Shown: one piece after another, positions 1-8,243 of the stretch
Numbering within the stretch: the first letter of the stretch is position 1
Layout: the number at the start of each line of letters is the position of its first letter
NCBI RefSeq assembly: GCF_030545015.1
Contig: NZ_CP120653.1
Location: 2,445,406 to 2,509,405, forward strand
Direction of reading: 5' to 3'
Source of the DNA: Myroides sp. JBRI-B21084
GTDB taxonomy: Bacteria > Bacteroidota > Bacteroidia > Flavobacteriales > Flavobacteriaceae
Length of the DNA: 64,000 nt
Position numbers and translations under genes: made by a program
Notes under the pieces: generated by a model
Database searches by the model: none
What the model was told of the DNA's origin: nothing
Seen by the model: the letters and a program-made list of their open reading frames with translations, nothing else

Positions 1-519
1 AAAGACAGAGTAATCTCTGCTTTAAAAGAAGAATTCGGTTACAAGAACGTAATGCAAGTTCCAAAACTTGAGAAAATTGTTGTAAGCCGTGGAGTTGGTG
101 CTGCAGTTTCTGATAAAAAATTAGTTGATCACGCTGTTGAAGAACTAACAAAAATTACAGGACAAAAAGCAGTAGCTACTATTTCTAAAAAAGACGTTGC
201 TTCTTTTAAATTAAGAAAAGGGATGCCAATTGGTGCAAAAGTTACTTTACGTGGTGAAAGAATGTACGAATTCTTAGACCGTTTAGTTACATCTGCATTA
301 CCACGTGTACGTGATTTCGCTGGTGTTAAATCTAATGGATTTGACGGAAGAGGAAATTATAACTTAGGTGTAGTTGAGCAAATTATTTTCCCTGAGATTG
401 ATATTGATAAAGTAAACAAAATTGCAGGTTTCGATATTACTTTTGTAACATCTGCTAACACAGATGCTGAAGCAAAATCATTACTTGCAGAATTAGGAGT
501 ACCTTTTAAAAAGAACTAG
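1..519 (+). CDS. rplE: 50S ribosomal protein L5 (5' end outside window)
   Basis: L5 binds 5S rRNA in the central protuberance of the large subunit. The frame is open from base 1. The 17 codons before the first internal ATG (base 52) read as L5 sequence ([17 protein letters not shown]), so the gene starts upstream and about 10-15 residues are missing. The visible part has the typical L5 segments [23 protein letters not shown] and [19 protein letters not shown]. It is followed after one base by rpsN, the normal spc-operon order. Confidence 0.97.
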   Translation, partial: KDRVISALKEEFGYKNVMQVPKLEKIVVSRGVGAAVSDKKLVDHAVEELTKITGQKAVATISKKDVASFKLRKGMPIGAKVTLRGERMYEFLDRLVTSALPRVRDFAGVKSNGFDGRGNYNLGVVEQIIFPEIDIDKVNKIAGFDITFVTSANTDAEAKSLLAELGVPFKKN

Positions 520-520
520 A

Positions 521-790
521 ATGGCTAAAGAATCAATGAAAGCCCGTGAGGCGAAAAGAGAAGCATTGGTAGCTAAGTATGCTGCAAAACGTAAAGCTTT
601 AAAAGAAGCTGGTGATTACGAAGCATTACAAAAATTACCTGCAAACGCTTCTCCTGTACGTTTACACAACCGTTGTAAATTAACAGGACGTCCAAGAGGT
701 TATATGCGTCAGTTTGGTATTTCACGTGTAACTTTCCGTGAAATGGCTAACCAAGGTTTAATACCGGGCGTTAGAAAAGCAAGTTGGTAA
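521..790 (+). CDS. rpsN: 30S ribosomal protein S14, zinc-free type
   Basis: S14 binds the head of the 30S subunit. The 89-residue length and the ending [20 protein letters not shown] are those of the longer class. Only one cysteine ([11 protein letters not shown]) remains where zinc-ribbon S14 has a CxxC...CxxC set, so this is the C-minus form that needs no zinc. It starts one base after the rplE stop and is probably translationally coupled to it. Confidence 0.97.
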   Translation: MAKESMKAREAKREALVAKYAAKRKALKEAGDYEALQKLPANASPVRLHNRCKLTGRPRGYMRQFGISRVTFREMANQGLIPGVRKASW

Positions 791-801
791 TAAATTTTTA
801 A

Positions 802-842
802 CTGGTTGAAGGTTCATAAACAACAATTGAAAACCACAACCG
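802..842 (+). promoter_or_regulatory. Candidate structured leader before rpsH
   Basis: The 65-base gap between rpsN and rpsH is much longer than most gaps in this operon (1-18 bases). It can form a nested hairpin: GGTTG (804-808) pairs with CAACC (837-841), then GGTT (811-814) pairs with AACC (832-835), with AA (809-810) opposite a single A (836). S8 is a primary rRNA-binding protein and a known autoregulator of spc operons in other bacteria. A regulatory role here is inference. Confidence 0.4.
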
Positions 843-855
843 CAAATCATACATT

Positions 856-1254
856 ATGTATACAGATCCTATTGCAGATTTTTTAACAAGAATTAGAAAT
901 GCATCGCGTGCAAACCACAGAGTGGTTGAAATACCTGCATCTAACTTCAAAAAAGAAATCACAAAAATTTTATTCGAACAAGGATATATTTTAAGCTACA
1001 AATTTGATGATTCTACAGTACAAGGATCAATCAAAATAGCTTTAAAATATGATAAAGACACGAAAGAGTCTGTTATCAAAGATATCCAAAGAATTAGTAA
1101 ACCAGGTTTACGTAAATATGCATCATCTGCAGATTTACCACGTATTTTAAACGGTTTAGGTATTGCTATTGTATCAACATCTAAAGGTTTAATGACAGGT
1201 AAAAAAGCTAAGCAGTTAAATGTTGGTGGTGAAGTAGTTTGTTACGTATACTAA
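856..1254 (+). CDS. rpsH: 30S ribosomal protein S8
   Basis: S8 is a primary 16S rRNA-binding protein needed early in 30S assembly, and in other bacteria it represses the spc operon. The 132-residue product has the family opening TDPIADFLTRIRNA and the conserved C-terminal block GLGIAIVSTSKGLMTGKKA ending GGEVVCYVY. The ATG at 856 begins exactly at the family start (MYTDPIADFL). It lies downstream of the 65-base structured gap and 17 bases before rplF. Confidence 0.98.
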   Translation: MYTDPIADFLTRIRNASRANHRVVEIPASNFKKEITKILFEQGYILSYKFDDSTVQGSIKIALKYDKDTKESVIKDIQRISKPGLRKYASSADLPRILNGLGIAIVSTSKGLMTGKKAKQLNVGGEVVCYVY

Positions 1255-1271
1255 TAAAATAGACGAGCGAA

Positions 1272-1814
1272 ATGTCAAGAATAGGTAAAAATCCAATCTC
1301 AATTCCTGCTGGCGTTACTGTTGAAGTTAAAGACGCAGTTGTTGTAGTTAAAGGAAAATTAGGAGAGCTTTCACAAACTTTTGATAAAGTAAACGTGAAA
1401 GTAGAAGACGGACAAGTAATCGTTGAGCGTTCATCAGATTTAAAAGATGAAAGAGCAAAACACGGTTTATACAGAAGTTTAATCAGCAATATGGTTGTTG
1501 GTGTATCTGAAGGTTTTACTAAACAATTAGAATTAGTGGGTGTTGGATACCGTGCATCAAATCAAGGTCAAAAACTTGATTTAGCTTTAGGTTTCTCTCA
1601 CAACATAGTTTTAGAAATTGTACCAGAAGTAACAGTTGAAACAGTTTCTGAAAAAGGTAAAAACCCTATCGTTAAATTAACATCTGCAGACAAGCAACTT
1701 GTTGGTCAGGTAGCTGCAAAGATTCGTTCTTTCCGTAAGCCTGAACCATACAAAGGAAAAGGTATCAAGTTTGTTGGTGAAGAGTTAAGAAGAAAAGCAG
1801 GTAAATCAGCTTAA
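1272..1814 (+). CDS. rplF: 50S ribosomal protein L6
   Basis: L6 sits near the factor-binding site of the 50S subunit and helps position the sarcin-ricin loop. The 180-residue length is typical. It starts [15 protein letters not shown] and carries the L6 signature [22 protein letters not shown] near the C-terminus, with two repeated alpha/beta domains. It lies in standard spc order between rpsH and rplR with short gaps and is presumably cotranscribed. Confidence 0.98.
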   Translation: MSRIGKNPISIPAGVTVEVKDAVVVVKGKLGELSQTFDKVNVKVEDGQVIVERSSDLKDERAKHGLYRSLISNMVVGVSEGFTKQLELVGVGYRASNQGQKLDLALGFSHNIVLEIVPEVTVETVSEKGKNPIVKLTSADKQLVGQVAAKIRSFRKPEPYKGKGIKFVGEELRRKAGKSA

Positions 1815-1825
1815 AAATTAAAGCC

Positions 1826-2176
1826 ATGTCATTAAACAAATCTGAAAGAAGACAAAGAATTCAATACAGAGTTAGAAAAACAATTAGCGGTACAGCTGCT
1901 AGACCACGTTTATCTGTATTTAGAAGTAATAAAGAAATCTATGCACAAATCATAGATGATGTGAACGGTGTAACTTTAGCTGCAGCTTCTTCTCGCGAAG
2001 CAGGTGTTGCTAAAGGAACTAAAATCGAAACTGCTGCATCAGTTGGTAAACTAATTGCAGAAAAGGCTTTAAAAGCGGGTATAGATACTATTTCTTTTGA
2101 TAGAGGTGGAAACTTATACCACGGTCGTGTGAAATCATTAGCTGAAGGCGCAAGAGAAGCTGGATTAAAATTCTAA
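1826..2176 (+). CDS. rplR: 50S ribosomal protein L18
   Basis: L18 binds 5S rRNA together with L5. The 116-residue product has the basic N-terminus [20 protein letters not shown], the [20 protein letters not shown] block and the C-terminal [24 protein letters not shown], all diagnostic. The gap is 11 bases after rplF and 12 before rpsE. Confidence 0.98.
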   Translation: MSLNKSERRQRIQYRVRKTISGTAARPRLSVFRSNKEIYAQIIDDVNGVTLAAASSREAGVAKGTKIETAASVGKLIAEKALKAGIDTISFDRGGNLYHGRVKSLAEGAREAGLKF

Positions 2177-2188
2177 TTGTAATTAGTT

Positions 2189-2713
2189 ATGTATCAAAAT
2201 TATAAAAACGTAGAATATGTTAAACCAGCTGGTCTTGATTTAAAAGATCGTTTGGTTGCAGTTAATCGTGTTACCAAAGTAACTAAAGGGGGTAGAGCAT
2301 TTGGCTTTTCTGCTGTAGTTGTAGTTGGTGACGAAAATGGTGTAGTTGGTCATGGTTTAGGAAAATCTAAAGATGTTTCTGAAGCTATTGCCAAAGCAGT
2401 TGAAGATGCTAAGAAAAACTTAGTTCGTATCCCATTACATGGAACAACAATTCCACATGAACAAAAAGGTAAATTTGGTGGTGCTCGTGTATTTTTAATG
2501 CCAGCATCAGTAGGTACCGGAGTTATTGCTGGAGGTAACGTACGTGCAGTATTAGAAGCTGTAGGTATTCACAATGTATTATCAAAATCTCAAGGTTCTT
2601 CTAACCCTCATAACGTAGTTAAAGCAACTTTTGATGCTTTATTAAATATGAGAAGCGCTGCTACAGTTGCAAAACAAAGAGGAATTTCTTTAGAGAAAGT
2701 ATTTAAATCTTAA
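2189..2713 (+). CDS. rpsE: 30S ribosomal protein S5
   Basis: S5 contributes to decoding accuracy in the 30S body. The 174-residue product has the double-stranded-RNA-binding S5 domain (about residues 18-80: [21 protein letters not shown]) and the C-terminal domain with [19 protein letters not shown] and [17 protein letters not shown]. It sits in standard spc order, followed after 11 bases by rpmD. Confidence 0.98.
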   Translation: MYQNYKNVEYVKPAGLDLKDRLVAVNRVTKVTKGGRAFGFSAVVVVGDENGVVGHGLGKSKDVSEAIAKAVEDAKKNLVRIPLHGTTIPHEQKGKFGGARVFLMPASVGTGVIAGGNVRAVLEAVGIHNVLSKSQGSSNPHNVVKATFDALLNMRSAATVAKQRGISLEKVFKS

Positions 2714-2724
2714 TTTTGAGTAGT

Positions 2725-2907
2725 ATGTCAAAAATTAAAGTAAAACAAGTTAGAAGCAAAATCAATTGTCCAGAAGATCAAAAAAGAACATTAGCAGCTT
2801 TAGGTCTTCGTAAATTAGGACAAGTTGTTGAGCATGATAATACACCAGCTATTGTAGGAATGGTAAAAAAAGTTCAACATTTAGTTTCTGTAGAAGAAAT
2901 TAACTAA
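2725..2907 (+). CDS. rpmD: 50S ribosomal protein L30
   Basis: L30 is a small peripheral protein of the large subunit. The ATG at 2725 gives 60 residues, the usual L30 length, beginning MSKIKVKQVRSKINC. An in-frame TTG at 2716 would add only three residues and is not needed. The KRTLAALGLRKLGQVVEH segment is the family core. It is followed after 13 bases by rplO. Confidence 0.97.
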   Translation: MSKIKVKQVRSKINCPEDQKRTLAALGLRKLGQVVEHDNTPAIVGMVKKVQHLVSVEEIN

Positions 2908-2920
2908 TTTAATAGGAGTT

Positions 2921-3373
2921 ATGAATTTAAGTAATTTACAACCGGCAAACGGTTCTGTACATAATCAAAACAAAAGAGTAGGTCGTGGAGAAGGTTCTGG
3001 TAAAGGTGGAACTGCTGCACGTGGACATAAAGGTGCTAAATCTCGTTCAGGTTATTCTAAGAAAATTGGTTTTGAAGGTGGACAGATGCCTTTACAGAGA
3101 CGTGTTCCTAAATTTGGTTTTAAAAATATCAATAGAGTAGAGTATGTAGGTATTAATTTAGATACATTACAAACTTTAGTTGACAATGGAACAATAACTG
3201 ACGCATTAGATTTTAATGCATTAGTTGAAAACAGAATAGTTTCAAAAAATAGCTTAGTTAAGATTTTGGGTAGAGGAGAGCTTAAAGCAAAATTAAAAGT
3301 AACTGCTCATAAATTTACTGCAACAGCAAAAGCTGCTATCGAAGCGGCTGGTGGTGAGGCAATATCTTTATAA
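2921..3373 (+). CDS. rplO: 50S ribosomal protein L15
   Basis: L15 is an assembly protein of the 50S subunit. The 150-residue product begins MNLSNLQPANGSVHNQNKRV, followed by the glycine-rich basic stretch GRGEGSGKGGTAARGHKGAK that threads into rRNA. The FEGGQMPLQRRVPKFGF signature is present. A short GGAG-containing stretch lies just before the start. secY follows 18 bases downstream. Confidence 0.98.
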   Translation: MNLSNLQPANGSVHNQNKRVGRGEGSGKGGTAARGHKGAKSRSGYSKKIGFEGGQMPLQRRVPKFGFKNINRVEYVGINLDTLQTLVDNGTITDALDFNALVENRIVSKNSLVKILGRGELKAKLKVTAHKFTATAKAAIEAAGGEAISL

Positions 3374-3391
3374 AAAAATCACTAACAAGTT

Positions 3392-4738
3392 ATGAAGAAG
3401 TTTTTTGAAACTTTAGCCAGTATTTGGAATATCGAAGAACTTAAGAATAAAATCTTAATAACTTTAGGTATGTTGCTTGTGTATCGTTTTGGTGCACAAG
3501 TAACCTTACCAGGTATTGACGCTACAAAATTACATGCTTTATCAGATCAAACTGATCAAGGGATTGGATGGTTAATAAATGTGTTTACAGGAGGTGCGTT
3601 TTCGCAAGCTTCTATTTTTGCATTGGGTATCATGCCATATATCTCTGCGTCTATTGTAGTTCAGTTAATGGGTATAGCTGTACCTTATTTACAGAAACTT
3701 CAAAACGATGGTGAAAGTGGTAGAAAGAAGATGAATCAAATTACCAGATGGTTAACTATTGGTATTACCCTAGTACAAGGGCCAGGTTACATCTATAATT
3801 TGTACAAACAATTACCACCTGATGCATTCTTATTAGGTTTTAATTCTTTTTCTTTCTTGTTCTCTTCAGTATTAATCTTAACTACAGGAACAGTGTTTGC
3901 TATGTGGTTAGGTGAAAAGATTACTGATAAAGGAATTGGAAATGGTATTTCATTACTAATTATGGTTGGTATTATTGCTAAATTACCTATGGCTTTCTTA
4001 CAAGAAACGCAATCGCGTATGGTAGCAGGTAATGGTGGTCCAATGATGATAGTAATTGAGGTTATTATTTGGTTATTAATTATTATTGCATGTATATTTT
4101 TAACCATGGCAGTACGCAAAATTCCTGTACAATACGCTCGTAGAAGCGTTGCAGGTGAGTACGATGCGGCATCGGTTTCAGGAAACCGTCAATGGATTCC
4201 TTTAAAATTAAACGCATCAGGTGTAATGCCAATTATCTTTGCACAAGCAATAATGTTTATACCACCAGTAATTGCTGGGTTATCCTCTTCAGACAGTGCA
4301 CAAACTGTGACCACAATGTTTAGTAATATTTTTGGTTTAGAGTATAATTTAGTTTTTGCTTTGTTAATAATAATTTTTTCGTACTTTTACACCGCAATTA
4401 CGGTACCTACTAATAAAATGGCCGATGATTTAAAACGTAGCGGTGGTTTTATTCCTGGAATTAAGCCAGGACAAGAAACTGCAAGCTTTTTAGATCGTAT
4501 CATGTCATTAATTACGTTTCCAGGTTCGTTATTCCTTGCTGTAATTGCAGTTTTACCTGCAATAGCAGTATCGTTATTAGGAATACAACAAGGATGGGCT
4601 ATGTTTTATGGTGGAACATCATTATTAATCTTAGTAAGTGTTGTTATAGATACAATTCAGCAAATTAATGCTTATTTGTTAAACAAACAGTACGACGGTT
4701 TGATGAAAAGCGGAAAAAATAGAAAAGCAATTGCTTAA
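3392..4738 (+). CDS. secY: Protein translocase channel subunit SecY
   Basis: SecY forms the inner-membrane channel for Sec-dependent export and membrane insertion. At 448 residues with about ten hydrophobic segments it has normal length. Family marks are the plug and TM2 region (VFTGGAFSQASIFALGIMPYISASI), the cytoplasmic loop IPVQYARR, and NASGVMPIIFAQAIM. The SecY gene sits in its usual place between rplO and infA; no adk or map lies between secY and infA, as is common in Bacteroidota. Confidence 0.98.
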   Translation: MKKFFETLASIWNIEELKNKILITLGMLLVYRFGAQVTLPGIDATKLHALSDQTDQGIGWLINVFTGGAFSQASIFALGIMPYISASIVVQLMGIAVPYLQKLQNDGESGRKKMNQITRWLTIGITLVQGPGYIYNLYKQLPPDAFLLGFNSFSFLFSSVLILTTGTVFAMWLGEKITDKGIGNGISLLIMVGIIAKLPMAFLQETQSRMVAGNGGPMMIVIEVIIWLLIIIACIFLTMAVRKIPVQYARRSVAGEYDAASVSGNRQWIPLKLNASGVMPIIFAQAIMFIPPVIAGLSSSDSAQTVTTMFSNIFGLEYNLVFALLIIIFSYFYTAITVPTNKMADDLKRSGGFIPGIKPGQETASFLDRIMSLITFPGSLFLAVIAVLPAIAVSLLGIQQGWAMFYGGTSLLILVSVVIDTIQQINAYLLNKQYDGLMKSGKNRKAIA

Positions 4739-4741
4739 TTT

Positions 4742-4957
4742 ATGGCAAAACAATCAGCAATAGAACAAGACGGTTCAATTATAGAAGCATTATCAAATGC
4801 TATGTTCCGTGTAGAATTAGAGAACGGACATATAGTAATTGCTCATATTTCTGGTAAAATGCGTATGCATTATATCAAATTATTACCTGGTGATAAAGTG
4901 AAATTAGAAATGAGCCCTTACGATTTGTCTAAAGCAAGAATTACTTATAGATATTAA
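4742..4957 (+). CDS. infA: Translation initiation factor IF-1
   Basis: IF-1 occupies the A site during initiation. The 71-residue OB-fold protein shows the family blocks [38 protein letters not shown] and the end SKARITYRY. It begins 3 bases after the secY stop and precedes rpmJ by 11 bases, so it is part of the same transcript. Confidence 0.98.
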   Translation: MAKQSAIEQDGSIIEALSNAMFRVELENGHIVIAHISGKMRMHYIKLLPGDKVKLEMSPYDLSKARITYRY

Positions 4958-4968
4958 AGGCTGTTAAA

Positions 4969-5085
4969 ATGAAAGTAAGAGCATCAGTAAAGAAAAGAAG
5001 TGCAGAATGCATTATTGTACGTAGAAAAGGAAGATTATACGTTATTAATAAAAAGAATCCTAGATTTAAACAAAGACAAGGATAA
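4969..5085 (+). CDS. rpmJ: 50S ribosomal protein L36, zinc-free type
   Basis: This 38-residue protein begins [14 protein letters not shown] and ends [12 protein letters not shown], the full L36 length. Zinc-binding L36 has three cysteines and a histidine. Only one cysteine is left here, so it is the zinc-independent form. The ATG at 4969 lies 11 bases after infA, and rpsM starts two bases after its stop. Confidence 0.97.
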
Positions 5086-5087
5086 TT

Positions 5088-5462
5088 ATGGCAAGAATAG
5101 CAGGGGTAGATATACCTAAAAATAAAAGAGGAATTATTGCTTTAACTTACATTTTTGGTGTAGGTTTAAGTAGAGCAAAAGAGGTGTTGGCAACAGCTAA
5201 CGTAAACGAAGATAAAAAAGTTTCTGAGTGGAACGATGATGAAATCGGTGCTATTCGTGAAGCGGTATCTCATTACAAAATTGAAGGTGAATTACGTTCA
5301 GAAGTATCTTTAAACATTAAACGTTTAATGGATATTGGTTGTCAACGTGGTATCCGTCATAGAGCTGGTCTTCCATTAAGAGGACAAAGAACTAAAAACA
5401 ACTCTAGAACAAGAAAAGGTAAAAGAAAAACTGTTGCTAACAAGAAAAAAGCAACTAAATAA
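5088..5462 (+). CDS. rpsM: 30S ribosomal protein S13
   Basis: S13 lies at the head of the 30S subunit and contacts the P-site tRNA and 50S bridges. The 124-residue product has the H2TH N-terminal domain ([20 protein letters not shown]) and the C-terminal [20 protein letters not shown] signature with a lysine-rich tail. It opens the alpha-operon portion and is followed by rpsK after 8 bases. Confidence 0.98.
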   Translation: MARIAGVDIPKNKRGIIALTYIFGVGLSRAKEVLATANVNEDKKVSEWNDDEIGAIREAVSHYKIEGELRSEVSLNIKRLMDIGCQRGIRHRAGLPLRGQRTKNNSRTRKGKRKTVANKKKATK

Positions 5463-5470
5463 TAAGTAGT

Positions 5471-5854
5471 ATGGCTAAAGCAAATACAAAAAAACGTAAA
5501 GTTATAGTTGAGTCTACTGGTGAAGCTCATATCAATGCAACATTTAACAACATCATTATTTCGTTAACAAACAAAAAAGGTGAAGTTATTTCTTGGTCAT
5601 CAGCTGGTAAAATGGGATTCCGTGGATCTAAAAAGAACACGCCTTATGCAGCACAAATGGCAGCAGAAGATTGCGGTAAAGTAGCTTTAGAGGCAGGACT
5701 TAAAAAAGTAAAAGTTTACGTTAAAGGACCTGGAAACGGTAGAGAATCTGCAATTCGTTCTATCCACAACAGTGGTATCGAAGTAACAGAAATCATCGAC
5801 ATTACTCCAATTCCTCACAACGGATGTCGTCCTCCAAAAAGAAGAAGAGTTTAA
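5471..5854 (+). CDS. rpsK: 30S ribosomal protein S11
   Basis: S11 forms part of the mRNA exit platform. The 127-residue product has the family core [20 protein letters not shown], the block [18 protein letters not shown] and the end [10 protein letters not shown]. It is followed by an 89-base gap holding a structured element and then rpsD. Confidence 0.98.
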   Translation: MAKANTKKRKVIVESTGEAHINATFNNIIISLTNKKGEVISWSSAGKMGFRGSKKNTPYAAQMAAEDCGKVALEAGLKKVKVYVKGPGNGRESAIRSIHNSGIEVTEIIDITPIPHNGCRPPKRRRV

Positions 5855-5875
5855 TTTTATATTGTAGTATAACCT

Positions 5876-5940
5876 AAGGTAGGAAACGATTATCGGAGGA
5901 TGAGACCTGAATTCATAATCCCTACCTTTTTTATTTTTTT
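5876..5940 (+). promoter_or_regulatory. Structured leader or attenuator before rpsD
   Basis: AAGGTAGG (5876-5883) pairs with CCTACCTT (5921-5928). After an AAAC bulge (5884-5887), GATTAT (5888-5893) pairs with ATAATC (5915-5920). An apical AGG (5897-5899) can pair with CCT (5906-5908). A T-rich tract (5927-5940) follows directly, so the hairpin could also act as an intrinsic terminator or attenuator. Position before rpsD suggests an S4-binding autoregulatory leader. S4 leader motifs have been proposed for Bacteroidota, and I could not compare with those models. Confidence 0.65.
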
Positions 5941-5943
5941 AAA

Positions 5944-6549
5944 ATGGCAAGATATACTGGTCCACAAACAAAAATCGCTCGTAAATTCGGAGAAGCAATC
6001 TTCGGAGATGATAGAGCATTCGAAAAAAGAAATTACCCTCCAGGGCAACATGGTTTAGCTAAAAAGAGAGGTAAAAAATCTGAATACGCAATTCAGTTAA
6101 TGGAGAAACAAAAAGCTAAATACATCTATGGTGTTTTAGAAAAGCAATTCCGTAATATGTTTAAAAAAGCATCTGCTGCTAAAGGTGTAACAGGTGAAGT
6201 TTTAATTCAGTTATGTGAATCACGTTTAGACAATGTTGTTTACAGAATGGGTATCGCTCCTTCTCGTCGTGCAGCTCGTCAAATTGTTTCTCACAGACAC
6301 GTTACCGTTAACGGTGAGTTAGTTAACATTCCTTCATATCAATTAAAAGCTGGTGATAAAGTAGCTGTTCGTGAAAAATCAAAATCTTTAGATGCAATCG
6401 AACGTTCATTATCTAATTCTAGCGCTGTTTACGAATGGATTACTTGGAATAACGAAACGAAAGAAGGTACATTTGTAAGTGTTCCTGCTAGACTTCAAGT
6501 TCCAGAAAACATTAAAGAGCAGTTAATCGTAGAGTTGTACAACAAATAA
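5944..6549 (+). CDS. rpsD: 30S ribosomal protein S4
   Basis: S4 nucleates assembly of the 30S body and in many bacteria represses its own operon. The 201-residue product has the N-terminal segment [17 protein letters not shown] and the S4 RNA-binding domain (about residues 92-155: [32 protein letters not shown]). It follows the structured 89-base leader and precedes rpoA by 25 bases. Confidence 0.98.
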   Translation: MARYTGPQTKIARKFGEAIFGDDRAFEKRNYPPGQHGLAKKRGKKSEYAIQLMEKQKAKYIYGVLEKQFRNMFKKASAAKGVTGEVLIQLCESRLDNVVYRMGIAPSRRAARQIVSHRHVTVNGELVNIPSYQLKAGDKVAVREKSKSLDAIERSLSNSSAVYEWITWNNETKEGTFVSVPARLQVPENIKEQLIVELYNK

Positions 6550-6574
6550 TAATTGACATTCAGTCGAAATACAC

Positions 6575-7567
6575 ATGGCAATATTTAATTTTCAAAAGCC
6601 CGACAAAGTTATCATGATTGATTCAACCGATTTTAAAGGGAAATTCGAATTTCGTCCTTTAGAACCTGGTTATGGATTAACTATTGGTAATGCACTAAGA
6701 AGAGTACTTCTGTCATCATTAGAAGGATACGCAATAACTTCGGTACGTATTGAAGGTGTTGAGCATGAGTTTTCTACTATTTCTGGTGTTGTTGAGGATG
6801 TAACAGAAATTATCTTAAACTTAAAACAAGTACGTTTTAAACGTCAGATTGAAGATGTAGATAATGAATCTGTTAGCATATCATTCACAGGAAAAGATCA
6901 ATTAACAGCAGGTGATTTCCAAAAATTTATCTCTGGTTTTCAAGTTCTAAATCCTGATTTAGTAATTTGTAACTTAGATAGTAAAGTAACTATTAATATG
7001 GAACTTTCTATTGAAAAAGGTAGAGGATATGTACCAGCAGAAGAGAATAGAAAGCCAAATGCACCTTTTGGAACAATTTATACAGACTCTATTTATACGC
7101 CTGTAAAAAATGTTAAATACGCAATAGAAAACTATCGTGTAGAACAAAAAACCGATTATGAAAAATTAGTTTTTGATATCGTTACCGATGGATCTATCCA
7201 CCCTAAAGATGCTTTAACAGAAGCTGCTAAAACTTTGATTCATCATTTTATGTTATTCTCTGATGAAAGAATCACTTTAGAGGCCGATGAAATTGCTCAA
7301 ACTGAATCATACGATGAGGAATCATTACATATGAGACAGCTTCTGAAAACAAAATTGGTAGATTTAGATCTTTCAGTAAGAGCATTAAATTGTTTAAAAG
7401 CGGCTGAAGTTGATACATTAGGCGATTTAGTTTCTTATAACAAAAACGATTTAATGAAATTTAGAAACTTCGGAAAGAAATCTTTAACTGAACTTGAAGA
7501 ATTAGTACAAGTTAAAGGTTTAACTTTTGGAATGGATCTATCAAAATACAAATTAGATAAAGAATAA
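6575..7567 (+). CDS. rpoA: RNA polymerase alpha subunit
   Basis: Alpha dimerises to start RNA polymerase assembly and contacts activators and DNA through its C-terminal domain. The 330-residue protein has the N-terminal domain with [20 protein letters not shown] and the C-terminal domain (about 255-325: [20 protein letters not shown], then [13 protein letters not shown]). The length is standard. It lies between rpsD and rplQ as usual. Confidence 0.98.
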   Translation: MAIFNFQKPDKVIMIDSTDFKGKFEFRPLEPGYGLTIGNALRRVLLSSLEGYAITSVRIEGVEHEFSTISGVVEDVTEIILNLKQVRFKRQIEDVDNESVSISFTGKDQLTAGDFQKFISGFQVLNPDLVICNLDSKVTINMELSIEKGRGYVPAEENRKPNAPFGTIYTDSIYTPVKNVKYAIENYRVEQKTDYEKLVFDIVTDGSIHPKDALTEAAKTLIHHFMLFSDERITLEADEIAQTESYDEESLHMRQLLKTKLVDLDLSVRALNCLKAAEVDTLGDLVSYNKNDLMKFRNFGKKSLTELEELVQVKGLTFGMDLSKYKLDKE

Positions 7568-7571
7568 ATTA

Positions 7572-7615
7572 CTTCATATTTTGCGCTCCTAATTATGGAT
7601 TGATGCAAGATGAAG
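7572..7615 (+). promoter_or_regulatory. Candidate structured leader before rplQ
   Basis: In the 64-base gap between rpoA and rplQ, CTTCAT (7572-7577) pairs with ATGAAG (7610-7615) and TTGC (7581-7584) pairs with GCAA (7605-7608). An inner TCC (7587-7589) can pair with GGA (7597-7599). There is no T-tract, so it is not an obvious terminator. It could be an L17-binding leader or a processing site. The role is inference. Confidence 0.4.
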
Positions 7616-7631
7616 CTAAAAAGAAGACGTC

Positions 7632-8120
7632 ATGAGACACGGAAAAAAAGTAAATCACTTAAGCAGACAAGCTAGTCACAGAAAAGCAATGTTAGCTAAT
7701 ATGGCTTGTTCTTTAATTGAACATAAGCGTATTAACACTACTGTTGCTAAAGCTAAAGCTTTAAAACAATTTGTTGAGCCTTTAGTAACTAAATCTAAAA
7801 CAGACGATACTCACAACCGTCGTATTGTTTTTTCTTACTTAAGAGATAAATATGCTGTAACTGAATTATTCAGAGAAGTAGCACCTAAAGTAGGAGATCG
7901 TCCGGGAGGATATACACGTATTATTAAATTAGGAAATCGTTTAGGAGATAACGCTGAAATGGCGATGATTGAATTAGTTGATTTCAACGAAATTTATAAT
8001 GCAGGTAAAAAAGAAGTTAAAAAAGCTACAACTAGAAGAGGTAGAAAAAAAGCTGAACCAAAAGCTGACGCTACCCCTGCAACTGAAACTTCTACTGAAG
8101 CTAATGAAACAAATGAATAA
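7632..8120 (+). CDS. rplQ: 50S ribosomal protein L17 with extended basic tail
   Basis: L17 lies at the peptide exit side of the 50S subunit. Residues 1-118 are a normal L17 ([20 protein letters not shown], the [19 protein letters not shown] block, [20 protein letters not shown]). Residues from about 125 to 162 form a low-complexity Lys/Ala/Thr/Glu tail, common in Bacteroidota L17. It is the last gene of the ribosomal superoperon and is followed by a terminator. Confidence 0.97.
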   Translation: MRHGKKVNHLSRQASHRKAMLANMACSLIEHKRINTTVAKAKALKQFVEPLVTKSKTDDTHNRRIVFSYLRDKYAVTELFREVAPKVGDRPGGYTRIIKLGNRLGDNAEMAMIELVDFNEIYNAGKKEVKKATTRRGRKKAEPKADATPATETSTEANETNE

Positions 8121-8150
8121 TTTATTTAACATACATTATTCTATTATATT

Positions 8151-8185
8151 AAAAGGACAAACTTTTAAAGTTTGTCCTTTTTTTT
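8151..8185 (+). terminator. Intrinsic terminator of the ribosomal superoperon
   Basis: AAAAGGACAAACTTT (8151-8165) and its complement (8166-8181) form a near-perfect 14-15 bp hairpin that runs into a long T tract. It lies 30 bases after the rplQ stop and separates the operon from carA. Confidence 0.93.
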
Positions 8186-8210
8186 ATGCTTTTTTTTAAA
8201 CTATTTGTAT

Positions 8211-8218
8211 TAATTTTG
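8211..8218 (+). promoter_or_regulatory. Candidate carA promoter, -7 element
   Basis: TAATTTTG matches the Bacteroidota -7 consensus TAnnTTTG, 25 bases before the carA start and just after the rplQ terminator. No clear TTTG at the -33 position was seen. Confidence 0.5.
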
Positions 8219-8243
8219 TACACCATAACAACATCAACAAACA

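Noticed and set aside
7978..8199. Open frame overlapping the end of rplQ
   Set aside because: It is an alternate frame of the low-complexity L17 tail and runs through the terminator.
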